Source of the DNA: a virus
Strand: one strand, 5' to 3'
DNA: 28,409 bases
Virus record (IMG/VR): IMGVR_UViG_3300031951_014982
Coordinates: 1 to 28,409 of that record
Shown in pieces: positions 20,774 to 27,901 of the stretch. Positions within the stretch are counted from its first letter, which is position 1. Each line of letters begins with the position of its first letter. Both the position numbers and the translations under genes were made by a program. Under the pieces are notes generated by a model. That model was not told where the DNA came from and made no database searches. It was given only the letters and a program-made list of their open reading frames with translations.

Positions 20774-21060
20774 GCATCATCGACGCCATCGTCTACCTGC
20801 TGAGGAACCCGGTCGTCGGCCTCCACGTCGACGTCCTCAGGCCTCAGCCGGCCAGCCTCAAGGTGGTCGCCGTTGAGGCCTCCAGCGTCTGCCTCCGCTA
20901 CGCCGGCCCCAACGCCCCGCCCGGGCTGATGCTCGTGCCGCGGCAGGACGGGAGCGTGTCGACCTTGGAGCCTGAGAGCGGCCGGGTGCAGTCCGGAAAC
21001 CTGTTCGAGATCGTCCGCGCTCAGCTTCCGTGGCTCGCCGGAGACGTCGGCGAGGGTTGA
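20770..21060 (+). CDS. Hypothetical protein, 96 residues
   Basis: The GTG start overlaps the previous TGA (GTGA). An N-terminal amphipathic helix (I-I-D-A-I-V-Y-L-L-R) is followed by a beta-rich middle with P-G-L-M-L-V-P-R-Q-D-G-S and a hydrophobic, acidic end. There is no Cys pair and no clear membrane helix. Coupling suggests it acts with the 620-residue protein. A 197-nt gap follows. Confidence 0.65.
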   Translation: MSIIDAIVYLLRNPVVGLHVDVLRPQPASLKVVAVEASSVCLRYAGPNAPPGLMLVPRQDGSVSTLEPESGRVQSGNLFEIVRAQLPWLAGDVGEG

Positions 21061-21194
21061 GCCTCCCGGGTGGTCCCCGGCCCGCTCGTGTCGGTCCGAA
21101 CGAAAGGATCGGCGCGGCGGGCTTCGCCGTCTCAGGCTCCCCTCCCAAGCCGCTCAGGACACCCCGACGGGCGGACGCCTACTGTTCCGTGTCG

Positions 21195-21236
21195 GCCCGC
21201 CCAACCATCCCAAGCCTGGGCGGGCTATGGGGTGGT
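21195..21236 (+). promoter_or_regulatory. Alternative stem-loops (possible switch or pseudoknot) before the next gene
   Basis: GCCCGCCCA (21195-21203) pairs perfectly with TGGGCGGGC (21217-21225). The loop segment ACCATCCC (21204-21211) can instead pair with GGGGTGGT (21229-21236), with one G-U pair. The linkers are short (3 nt before the second 3' arm), so a full pseudoknot would be strained; mutually exclusive hairpins are more likely. The GTG start of the next gene is 22 nt away. Confidence 0.5.
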
Positions 21237-21257
21237 CTGTGGGAGGCCGTAGAGCCC

Positions 21258-22085
21258 GTGATCCACGACATCGACGCATCTCCTGAGCTTGTTCTCGCCC
21301 TCCAGCTACGGGAAGGCGAGTCCCTCGCCACCCACGCCATGCTCATGCTGTGGCTGATGGGGCAACCGAAGTTCCGTAAGACCGGCCTCCGCCCTGCCGT
21401 CTGTCGGGCGCTCGGTGTCGGTGGGAACGAAACCTTCGCGCGGCACCTGTCGGGTAAGACCAAGAGCGCCCCCGACTGGGAGGCGCGGATCGCCATCGCC
21501 GACCGAGAGGGGGACGTCGCCGCCCGTGTCGCCCTGGCGTTCTGGCAAAAGGTCCACGAGAAGACCCTGGGGATGGAGCCGGTCAAGGCCGTCTATCTGC
21601 GCGGGTTCCTCCGCTTCGCGTCCCTCGATGCCGAGCTCGCAGCGCTCAGCGATCCCGACAGGCGGCGACTCGCGAAACAGGCGGAAGAGCGCGCTCGTCG
21701 CGACAGACGGCGTCGGCTGTCCATCGAGACGAAGATCGAGCAGGTCGACGAGATCGGTGACGCGCTCCTCAAGAAGCTGTCGACCGCGCTCAAAGACGGG
21801 ACGATCAACCCGCGCTCTGCCGACTTCAAGATGGTCATGGACACCTGGAGCAAGCTCAACGAGACCCTGCGGAAAGAGCAGGCCGACCTCGAAACTCCGC
21901 AGGCCGTCCACGTCGACCCGCTCGCGGCCTCCGTCCGGGTATCGCGGGCCGTCCAGAGCGGGGACCGGCGGACCATCCTGGAGGCGATCACCGAGGACAT
22001 CCAAGAGATCGCCCTGGCCGTCTCGCTCCTCAACGCCCACGAGACGGAGAGCAACATCCGGCCCACGGAGCGCGCGGCCGGCTGA
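21258..22085 (+). CDS. Possible small terminase subunit or DNA-binding protein, 275 residues
   Basis: GTG 21258 is the first sensible in-frame start; upstream codons lie in the structured gap. The site GGGAGG is about 13 nt away, which is long, so the start is uncertain. Residues about 30-90 contain a helix-turn-helix-like stretch around V-C-R-A-L-G-V-G-G-N-E-T-F. Residues about 135-160 are very basic, and the 150-215 region is a long charged helix. A DNA-binding head plus a helical oligomerization region fits small terminases, and the large subunit is encoded downstream. No specific motif proves it, and a transcription regulator is also possible. Confidence 0.5.
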   Translation: MIHDIDASPELVLALQLREGESLATHAMLMLWLMGQPKFRKTGLRPAVCRALGVGGNETFARHLSGKTKSAPDWEARIAIADREGDVAARVALAFWQKVHEKTLGMEPVKAVYLRGFLRFASLDAELAALSDPDRRRLAKQAEERARRDRRRRLSIETKIEQVDEIGDALLKKLSTALKDGTINPRSADFKMVMDTWSKLNETLRKEQADLETPQAVHVDPLAASVRVSRAVQSGDRRTILEAITEDIQEIALAVSLLNAHETESNIRPTERAAG

Positions 22086-22106
22086 GGCTACACCCCGCCG
22101 AGGAGG
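22086..22106 (+). promoter_or_regulatory. Gene-start module GGCTACA plus AGGAGG
   Basis: GGCTACA (22086-22092) precedes CCCCGCCGAGGAGG, with the Shine-Dalgarno sequence at 22101-22106. The GTG start is at 22112. Confidence 0.55.
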
Positions 22107-22111
22107 TGGTC

Positions 22112-22411
22112 GTGAGCCCCGAGAACGCCGACAGGGTCAAGGCAGCGCAGGACGCCATCGCGCGAGAGGAGGCCGACAACGCGCTGCTTGAACCCGTGCT
22201 GTACACGCTGGAGCCGATCTCCATCGACGACGCCGCGCACGAGCTGGCTCGCGCTGAGGGCCGGTTGAAGTCGGCGCTCGTGCGCCTGCGCAACTGCGGG
22301 GCCGTCGACCGGAACGTGCGGAACGACGTCGTCCGCGAGGTCAGCCAGGCGCGCACCGAGGCGATGCTGTCGGCCTGGAGGCTCCGGGCGCTGCGGGCTG
22401 AGGCCGGCTGA
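22112..22411 (+). CDS. Helical hypothetical protein, 99 residues
   Basis: GTG 22112 is chosen for the AGGAGG 5 nt upstream; a GTG at 22106 falls on that site. The protein is nearly all helical and charged (Ala/Arg/Glu-rich), with no Cys pair apart from a single Cys and no membrane segment. Such small helical proteins between terminase genes can be scaffold or head-tail accessory proteins, but nothing specific supports that here. Confidence 0.7.
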   Translation: MSPENADRVKAAQDAIAREEADNALLEPVLYTLEPISIDDAAHELARAEGRLKSALVRLRNCGAVDRNVRNDVVREVSQARTEAMLSAWRLRALRAEAG

Positions 22412-22419
22412 CCGTCTTC

Positions 22420-22445
22420 ACCTCGCCGGGAGGGGAGCGGCTACA
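22420..22445 (+). promoter_or_regulatory. Reverse near-palindrome next to GGCTACA
   Basis: ACCTCGCCGGGAGG (22420-22433) is followed 5 nt later by GGCTACA (22439-22445). The TTG start at 22465 is 19 nt after the element, with GGAGGT between. Confidence 0.55.
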
Positions 22446-22464
22446 GCACGGGCCGGAGGTGCCC

Positions 22465-22776
22465 TTGCCCGATCCCCTCGACTCCCTGTCTCTCCGCGTG
22501 GTCCCGCACACGATCCTGTCGCCTGTCCAGGGCTGGACGGTGCTCGGCGGCCAGTACATCGGCGGGCCGGACGACCCGGCCGACCGGCGGATGGTGCTCA
22601 GCGCGGCCGAGCTGCGGAGCCTGCTCAAGATGGCCGAGGCGACGCCATCCGGCCGGGTCGTCCTGCACCACGTCGGCCTGAACGTGAAGCTGATGCACCC
22701 GAACGACAAGCCAGAGCAGCGGGTGGAGTTCGTGACCCTGACGAGTTCGGGTGCCAAGCCTGAAAAGGTGCTCTGA
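22465..22776 (+). CDS. Hypothetical protein, 103 residues
   Basis: The TTG start has GGAGGT 4 nt upstream and the GGCTACA element. The protein alternates strands (T-I-L-S-P-V-Q-G-W-T-V-L-G-G) and one helix (about residues 44-60), followed by another strand pair. It resembles small phage structural or decoration proteins in composition only; I do not recognise it. Its stop overlaps the next ATG (TGATG). Confidence 0.7.
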   Translation: MPDPLDSLSLRVVPHTILSPVQGWTVLGGQYIGGPDDPADRRMVLSAAELRSLLKMAEATPSGRVVLHHVGLNVKLMHPNDKPEQRVEFVTLTSSGAKPEKVL

Positions 22777-22880
22777 TGGGCTGCCTCGGAGTGTTCGCCG
22801 AGGTCGGTTCGTTGGTCGGATTCGGGCTGACGCGCGCGGCCGTCCGCCTGTTCACCCGGCTCGGGTTCGGCGCACGGTGA
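22776..22880 (+). CDS. Tiny hydrophobic protein, 34 residues
   Basis: The ATG at 22776 overlaps the preceding TGA (TGATG) and the frame runs to TGA at 22878-22880. The sequence is a single hydrophobic/amphipathic helix with Gly and a few Arg toward the end (L-T-R-A-A-V-R-L-F-T-R-L). It could be a small membrane peptide or a structural tail. The exact coupling favours a real gene, but at this length it may be chance. Confidence 0.4.
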   Translation: MGCLGVFAEVGSLVGFGLTRAAVRLFTRLGFGAR

Positions 22881-22884
22881 GCGT

Positions 22885-22901
22885 CTCCCTCCCGGCGGGG
22901 T
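22885..22901 (+). promoter_or_regulatory. Late-type element CTCCCTCCCGGCGGGGT
   Basis: It differs by one base from the element at 25552-25568, and the flanks also match (21 of 22 positions in total). It lies 23 nt before the fibre gene, while the other copy lies 25 nt before the terminase gene. This pair may mark a separate class of promoter. Confidence 0.5.
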
Positions 22902-22924
22902 AACCGGGGCCGAGAGGGCACCCG

Positions 22925-25336
22925 ATGCCGACCTACAGCGTTCCCCTGCACGTCACCGCCAGCGCGATCCGCCGTCGGATCATGATGTCGGCGCCTCCCG
23001 GCAACGGCTACGTCATCCAGTCGGACTCTACGGCGGACGAGGGCTATTCCTGGGTCCTGGCCGGTGGTGGCGGCGGGACCACGAACCACGCCGCCCTGAA
23101 CAACCTCGGCTGGCTGTACTCGGGTCACACCCACACCAGCACGGGGATCGCCGGCTTCAACGGCGTGACCGCGGCCGTCTACGGCTACGGCACGGCCGGC
23201 GGCGTGGCGGCCTACAACACGACGGTCGCCAGCTTCGGAGCCCTGACGCCCGTCGACGGAAAGTGGCTCGGGTACAGCAGCGGGGCGCTCACCTGGTCCA
23301 CGCCGACGGCGGCCGTCGACTGGGTGACCTTCGTCGGGCAGGCGTCGAACCCCGGCGGCGCGTCGACGACATCGACCCTCTACATGAGCGACGGCACCGA
23401 GTACGACGCCGGGACGCTGGTCTGGTCGCGGAAGACGGTGTTCCGCGAGGCGATGGCGATCGGTGAGCCGGGCACCGAGCAGGCCGACATCAAGCTGGGC
23501 GGGGTCACCTACGCCGCTCCGTTGAAGGTGAACAGCTTCGGGGCGTCGCGGGCCGCCTGCATCCTGCATCAGCACTCGAACACGGTAGAGCCCGATCTCG
23601 TGTTCGCGCGAGCTCGCGGGACGACGTCGTCGCATACGATCGTGCAGGACACCGACATCTTCGGCAGGCTCATCTTCTCCGGCTGGCTCGACGGGACGAC
23701 CGGCTACGCGCGCGGGGCGGAGATCCGCGCTCATGCTGACGGGACCGTCTCCACCACCTCGATCCCGACACGGATCGACTTCGCGACGACCGGCACGGGA
23801 GCGACCTCGCCCACCGACCGGTGGTGTATCCTGCCTGGAGGCACGCTCCGGCCGGCGGCTGACGCGACCTACCAGATCGGGAACAACACCTACACCCCGC
23901 TGGAAGTCTGGTCGCTCCAGTACACGAACAGGGTGCAGGCGGCGGTTCAGGCTCCGAGCGGTGGGTGGTCGACGTCGTTGGCGGCCTTCTGGACGAAGAC
24001 CGGTGGACTCCCGCAGCACACGTACAACGGCACTGACCGCCAACTTGCGCTGGCCGGAGCAAACGCCGACATCACGTCCTTGTCGGGGATGTCGGGTCTC
24101 GTGTTGAACCCGTCGTCGACGACCGGGATGATCAGCATCGGGAACGTCGTCGCGCTGAGCCTCGACGGCACTGCACCAAAGGCCGGGATCCGGATCTCGA
24201 ATGAGTTCAACGGGGTCAGCGTCGCCGAGCCGCTCTTGGTTCTCGACCACACGAGCGCGAGCGGCGCGAACCAGTTGATCCGCACACGTTCGCTCGGCAC
24301 CTCAGGGTCGAAGTCGACGGTGGTGTCCGGCACGAACATCAGCGATGACACATGGTGGGCCTACAACGGCACCAACTACCAGTTGGCTGTCGGGCAAGCC
24401 GTGGCCGTCGACGCCGCGCTGTCGGGCGGCACCCCGCCGGGAAGGATCGTCTGGAGCCTCCGGAACAGCAGCGGGACCTACGCGGAGCGGATGCGGCTCA
24501 ACGGCGCCGCCCTCACGATGTCGGTGCCGCTCGCGTTCAACAACGCCCCGGACGCAGCCAGCACCTTCAACGCGATCAAGCAGACCGGCACCACGACGTC
24601 GTCGGGTGTCTTCGAGGCGGCGACCCCGGCCGAACAGAGCTCGACGGCCGTCCTCACCTCCGACGACCACCGGCTGATCTACAGCTACCCGCCCGACAAG
24701 TGCGGCTCGCGCACCTCAGCGGCGAACGCGGCAGGATCTGGCACCGGATTCATGGAGGGGATCACCTACTTCGCGACCCCGGCCCGCAACTACATCACCG
24801 GCTTCGGGCACATCGACAGCAACACGTCGTCGACGACGGCTGACCGCGGTTGGTACCTGACGCCGAGCACGAACAGCCACCTGACGTTCGCCAAGTTGGT
24901 CGGCTCGCGGGTGTCTGCGAAGTTCGCCGTCCCCAGCGACAACCTGCGCGGGTTCGTGGCGTTTGCCGAAACCGGCTCTCCGACGCTGATCCCGGCCAAC
25001 GCGCCGAACACGTTGGAAGTCATCCGGCTGGGCGTCTACAACAACGTGTTCACCTGGTCGATCTCGGACGGGACGAACGAGACGACCGGATCGCTGACGA
25101 ACACCGGCCATACGGCCGGCACCGTCTACGAGTACGAGATCATCTGGACGTCGAGCACGAACGTCACGTTTAACATCTACAACGCAGACCGCTCGGCCCT
25201 GTTGGAAACGACCACCCGCAACACCGGCATTCCGGCGAGCGGGTCGACGACGCAGTGCTTCATCGGCGTCTTCATTAGGCCGGCGGCGACGACGCCGACC
25301 ATCTTCTACGGCCTCGGACGTCTACGGATTCCGTGA
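22925..25336 (+). CDS. Tail-fibre or receptor-binding-like structural protein, 803 residues
   Basis: The ATG follows GAGAGGG. The protein is rich in Gly, Ser, Thr and Asn, with few charges and many short strand-turn repeats, as in phage fibres and beta-helical tail spikes. Middle segments resemble trimeric phage fibre regions (for example H-A-D-G-T-V-S-T-T and D-R-W-C-I-L-P-G-G-T-L-R-P, then D-A-T-Y-Q-I-G). The last 150 residues (from about 640) look like a lectin-like beta-sandwich that could bind host sugars. It would sit on the virion surface. The position before the terminase is unusual. Confidence 0.75.
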   Translation: MPTYSVPLHVTASAIRRRIMMSAPPGNGYVIQSDSTADEGYSWVLAGGGGGTTNHAALNNLGWLYSGHTHTSTGIAGFNGVTAAVYGYGTAGGVAAYNTTVASFGALTPVDGKWLGYSSGALTWSTPTAAVDWVTFVGQASNPGGASTTSTLYMSDGTEYDAGTLVWSRKTVFREAMAIGEPGTEQADIKLGGVTYAAPLKVNSFGASRAACILHQHSNTVEPDLVFARARGTTSSHTIVQDTDIFGRLIFSGWLDGTTGYARGAEIRAHADGTVSTTSIPTRIDFATTGTGATSPTDRWCILPGGTLRPAADATYQIGNNTYTPLEVWSLQYTNRVQAAVQAPSGGWSTSLAAFWTKTGGLPQHTYNGTDRQLALAGANADITSLSGMSGLVLNPSSTTGMISIGNVVALSLDGTAPKAGIRISNEFNGVSVAEPLLVLDHTSASGANQLIRTRSLGTSGSKSTVVSGTNISDDTWWAYNGTNYQLAVGQAVAVDAALSGGTPPGRIVWSLRNSSGTYAERMRLNGAALTMSVPLAFNNAPDAASTFNAIKQTGTTTSSGVFEAATPAEQSSTAVLTSDDHRLIYSYPPDKCGSRTSAANAAGSGTGFMEGITYFATPARNYITGFGHIDSNTSSTTADRGWYLTPSTNSHLTFAKLVGSRVSAKFAVPSDNLRGFVAFAETGSPTLIPANAPNTLEVIRLGVYNNVFTWSISDGTNETTGSLTNTGHTAGTVYEYEIIWTSSTNVTFNIYNADRSALLETTTRNTGIPASGSTTQCFIGVFIRPAATTPTIFYGLGRLRIP

Positions 25337-25501
25337 GGCTTCGACGATCGTCCCGGCCTCGACCCGCCGATCTTCCTGAATGCCGTCGCGCTGGACGGAG
25401 AGCACGATCGTCTCGTCCTCCGCGCCCTCGCGCGAGATCCCCACGATTGTCCACCCGTCGATGACGTCGCCCTTCCTCAGGTCGTTGCTGTACATCTTCA
25501 T
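25322..25501 (-). CDS. Small minus-strand protein, 59 residues (only leftward gene)
   Basis: On the minus strand ATG at 25501 is preceded by GGAGGTGCTG, the same 13-nt SD-to-ATG string as the gene at 27348. A GGCTACG element lies 18 nt before the start. The protein is charged and strand-rich (D-L-R-K-G-D-V-I-D-G-W-T-I-V-G-I), like a small beta-barrel, and ends V-E-A-S-R-N-P. It overlaps the 3' end of the fibre gene by 15 bp. It is divergent from the terminase gene with about 92 bp between starts. It could be a moron or a regulator of the late genes. A longer frame from 25600 has no better start. Confidence 0.65.
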   Translation of the reverse strand: MKMYSNDLRKGDVIDGWTIVGISREGAEDETIVLSVQRDGIQEDRRVEAGTIVEASRNP

Positions 25502-25519
25502 CAGCACCTCCGAGGGCAA

Positions 25520-25526
25520 CGTAGCC
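25520..25526 (-). promoter_or_regulatory. Gene-start element GGCTACG on the minus strand
   Basis: This copy is inverted to match the single minus-strand gene and sits 18 nt before its ATG, the same geometry as plus-strand copies. Confidence 0.55.
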
Positions 25527-25551
25527 GCCTCAGACCCAGCCGGCGGCCCGT

Positions 25552-25568
25552 CTCCCTCCCGGCGAGGT
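25552..25568 (+). promoter_or_regulatory. Late-type element CTCCCTCCCGGCGAGGT
   Basis: The partner of the element at 22885-22901. It lies 25 nt before the large terminase gene, in the divergent gap. Confidence 0.5.
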
Positions 25569-25593
25569 AAGAGCGCCGTGAGGCTCTGAGCCC

Positions 25594-27318
25594 ATGACAC
25601 CCGACCTCGAACCGCACCTGAAGCAGCACGCGTCCGTCTGCTACGCCCTGCACCGCGAATACCCGATCATCGGCGCTTCGCGGGCCTATCACGCGAACCT
25701 TCGCGGCCAGCCGATGAGCTTCGCAGCCCGGCCGTTCCTCGTCCCGCTCTACGCCGTCCTCCCGCGGCTCGAAGAGTTCGACATCTGCAAGGGCGTTCAG
25801 ACCGGGGTGAGCGAGTTTTTGATCCAGCTCGCGCTCCACGAGGCCGGATGGCAGGACCGGATCGTCGCCTACGTCCTGCCGACCATCGACCAGGCCACCC
25901 GCTTCGCCTCCGAGCGCATCGACTCCCTGCTGGAGACGGTCGGAGAGTACAAGCGGAAGACGCCTCGAGGCGGTGAGGAGGGCCGGTCGTTCGGCGCCGC
26001 GAGCACGAAGCGGAAGGCGTTCGGCAAGCGCGGGTCGATGCTCTTCCTCGGGTCCAACTCGGCGTCGGAGTTCTCCGAGTTCTCGGCCGACACGATGATC
26101 ATCGACGAGTCGGACTTGTGCAATCAGGCCAATATCGAGATGGCGCGCGATCGTCTGCTGGCGAGCTCGGCGCCGCGGTACATCCGGATCTCCAACCCGT
26201 GGATGGAGGGGAGCGGGATCGACGAGGCTTGGCAGAAGGGGAGCCGAGCCAGGTGGCTGCACCGGTGCGGCCGGTGCGGCGAGCGGCAGGCGTTCAGCTG
26301 GACGGAGCACTTCGTCACCCGCCGCGACGACGGCTCGTGGTGGCCGCGCGACGAAGAGCGGATCGGCGGTGGCGGCGACCTCCGGCCGGTGTGCTCCCGC
26401 TGCAAGAAGCCGTTCGAGCGGGAAGCGACCGGCGGCCTGTGGATGGCCGAGTACCCGGACCGCCGGCCGACGTTCCAGATGAGCCGGTTGGACATCCTGG
26501 CCGAGCGGGCTCGACCTCAGCCGATCCGCGACATGTTCGCCGAATGGATCCGCGCCCAGGGTTCGAGCGTCGCGCTCAAGCGGTTCTTCGTCTCGCTCCT
26601 CGGCTGGTCCTATTCGGCTGGCGGCGTCCGGCTGACGCGGGACATGCTCGACGCGGTGTGCGTGGAGCCGCCGACCGATCACCTCAACGAGCAGTACGAG
26701 AAGGGCGACATCGTGATCATGGGCGTGGACGTCGGCACGCTGATCAACGTGACGCTCTCCAAGCTCCAGACCACGCCGGAGGGGAAGGTGCGGCGGGCCG
26801 GCCGGTGGATCGGCTCGGTGCGCGACTTCGAGCAGCTCGACCACCTCATCCGCAAGTACCGGGTGCGGGTGACGGCCGTCGACGTCGGGCCGGAGACCCG
26901 CAAGGTCAAGGAGCTGATCGACCGGTGGCGCGGGATCATGCTGGAGGGCGAGGAGGAGGAGATCGAACCGCAGGTGTGGGCGGTTCGCTTCGGGCCGGCG
27001 CAGAAGTTCGTCCACGAGGCCCTGGGGATGACGCTCGACCACACCGACCGGCTGGCCGTGGTGAACCGGACCGAGCTCCTCGACGAGACGTTGGAGGAGT
27101 TCGTCAGCAAGAGCCGGACGTTGCCCTGCGATTCCGACCTGACGCTGCACTTCTTCGACCAGATGAAGGCGCCGGTCCGGAAGATCACCGAATCGGGAAA
27201 GGCCGAGTGGGACGAGGGGAGCGCACCCGACCACTACCGGCTGGCGGATGCCTACGAGCGGGTCGCGGCGGAGATCTACGCGAACACTGGATCGGGTTCC
27301 TTCGACATCTCCTGGTGA
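25594..27318 (+). CDS. Phage terminase large subunit, GpA type
   Basis: This 574-residue protein has the two-part terminase layout. The ATPase part has K-G-V-Q-T-G-V-S-E (66-74), the GpA variant of Walker A, and Walker B I-I-D-E (169-172). A zinc ribbon has C-G-R-C at 225/228 and C-S-R-C at 267/270, typical of lambda A-like enzymes. The nuclease part has M-G-V-D-V-G (Asp379), A-V-D-V-G (Asp430) and a late Asp in L-A-D-A-Y. It cuts and pumps DNA into the prohead. The ATG lacks a clear Shine-Dalgarno sequence (GTGAGG about 14 nt upstream), so the start could be slightly downstream. Confidence 0.9.
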   Translation: MTPDLEPHLKQHASVCYALHREYPIIGASRAYHANLRGQPMSFAARPFLVPLYAVLPRLEEFDICKGVQTGVSEFLIQLALHEAGWQDRIVAYVLPTIDQATRFASERIDSLLETVGEYKRKTPRGGEEGRSFGAASTKRKAFGKRGSMLFLGSNSASEFSEFSADTMIIDESDLCNQANIEMARDRLLASSAPRYIRISNPWMEGSGIDEAWQKGSRARWLHRCGRCGERQAFSWTEHFVTRRDDGSWWPRDEERIGGGGDLRPVCSRCKKPFEREATGGLWMAEYPDRRPTFQMSRLDILAERARPQPIRDMFAEWIRAQGSSVALKRFFVSLLGWSYSAGGVRLTRDMLDAVCVEPPTDHLNEQYEKGDIVIMGVDVGTLINVTLSKLQTTPEGKVRRAGRWIGSVRDFEQLDHLIRKYRVRVTAVDVGPETRKVKELIDRWRGIMLEGEEEEIEPQVWAVRFGPAQKFVHEALGMTLDHTDRLAVVNRTELLDETLEEFVSKSRTLPCDSDLTLHFFDQMKAPVRKITESGKAEWDEGSAPDHYRLADAYERVAAEIYANTGSGSFDISW

Positions 27319-27322
27319 CGGT

Positions 27323-27343
27323 GGCTACCTCCTGGCTGGAGGT
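27323..27343 (+). promoter_or_regulatory. Gene-start module with a perfect Shine-Dalgarno hairpin
   Basis: GGCTACC (27323-27329) overlaps ACCTCC (27327-27332), which pairs perfectly with GGAGGT (27338-27343) around TGGCT. The 3' arm is the ribosome site for ATG 27348. Confidence 0.55.
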
Positions 27344-27347
27344 GCTG

Positions 27348-27572
27348 ATGACCTGGACGATCCCGTTGATGTTGGGTGTGGCACACGCTGAGTTCCCGGC
27401 CCGTGAGCCTGTGGTGGCTTCGATCCCACCGATGGCCGCGCCGACCACGCCGCGAGGGCTGGAGGCCGGCCGGGGCGCGCGGCTGACGTGCCGGTGCGGC
27501 GCTTCGTTCCCGTTCGCCCGGGCGCCGAAGTACTGCCCGTCCTGCAGCGCGCGTCTCGCGCCGAAGGGCTGA
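27348..27572 (+). CDS. Small zinc-ribbon protein, 74 residues
   Basis: The ATG is preceded by GGAGGTGCTG. The C-terminal 30 residues carry C-x-C and C-P-S-C (T-C-R-C-G-A-S-F ... Y-C-P-S-C-S-A-R-L), a compact zinc ribbon. The N-terminal part is hydrophobic then Pro-rich, slightly like a signal peptide, though an exported zinc ribbon would be odd. It follows the terminase with a 29-nt gap. The head-tail genes usually seen here are absent. The function is unknown. Confidence 0.65.
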   Translation: MTWTIPLMLGVAHAEFPAREPVVASIPPMAAPTTPRGLEAGRGARLTCRCGASFPFARAPKYCPSCSARLAPKG

Positions 27573-27575
27573 CCG

Positions 27576-27839
27576 GTGGCACCGCTCTTGTGGTCCCTGC
27601 TGGTGCTGTCGGGGCTGTCGCCGTCCAGGCCGGCCCCGGCCGACACGTCCGTTCTCCTGGCGCCGTTCCTGGCGGCCCAGCAGGTGCGGTGCTGGGACCG
27701 CTGGGGCTGGTGCCGGTCGCCGACGATCCCCGGGGACGTCTGCCCCTGCGTGCGGTCGCTGTGCACGGACGGCGTGAGGATCTGGCGCACGTTCTCCGGC
27801 CCGGTCTGCTCTGCGCCCGGACTCCCTCCGGCGAGGTGA
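27576..27839 (+). CDS. Putative secreted Cys-rich protein, 87 residues
   Basis: The GTG start lies 4 nt after the preceding stop. Residues 1-22 form a signal-peptide-like hydrophobic stretch (L-L-W-S-L-L-V-L-S-G-L) with a small-residue end. The remainder has six Cys in pairs (C-W-D-R-W-G-W-C; C-P-C; C; C), which could form disulfides outside the cytoplasm. Its stop is overlapped by a near-palindrome copy (27822-27837). The start has no strong ribosome site, so confidence is moderate. Confidence 0.5.
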   Translation: MAPLLWSLLVLSGLSPSRPAPADTSVLLAPFLAAQQVRCWDRWGWCRSPTIPGDVCPCVRSLCTDGVRIWRTFSGPVCSAPGLPPAR

Positions 27840-27864
27840 TCGGCCGGGCGGTCGGGCGGCTACA
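27822..27864 (+). promoter_or_regulatory. Near-palindrome and GGCTACA before the lipoprotein-like gene
   Basis: CTCCCTCCGGCGAGGT (27822-27837) lies 20 nt before GGCTACA (27858-27864). The ATG is at 27902, 37 nt after the element. Confidence 0.45.
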
Positions 27865-27901
27865 CGCCGGTCGGGCCATGAAGGCCGACCCGAGGTGAGC
27901 C

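Noticed and set aside
21030-21257. An N-terminal extension of the possible small terminase gene.
   Set aside because: The extra residues are Arg/Pro/Gly-rich, overlap the preceding gene and cross the structured gap; they look non-coding.
22943-22984. A-I-R-R-R near the N-terminus of the fibre protein as another copy of the shared basic peptide.
   Set aside because: It lacks the following Pro and the preceding Gly, and occurs in a structural protein; likely chance.
27488-27898. An alternative 136-codon plus-strand frame over the Cys-rich gene.
   Set aside because: It is Val/Arg/Gly-rich without motifs and starts inside the zinc-ribbon gene. The frame at 27576 has a signal peptide and paired Cys, so I prefer it.
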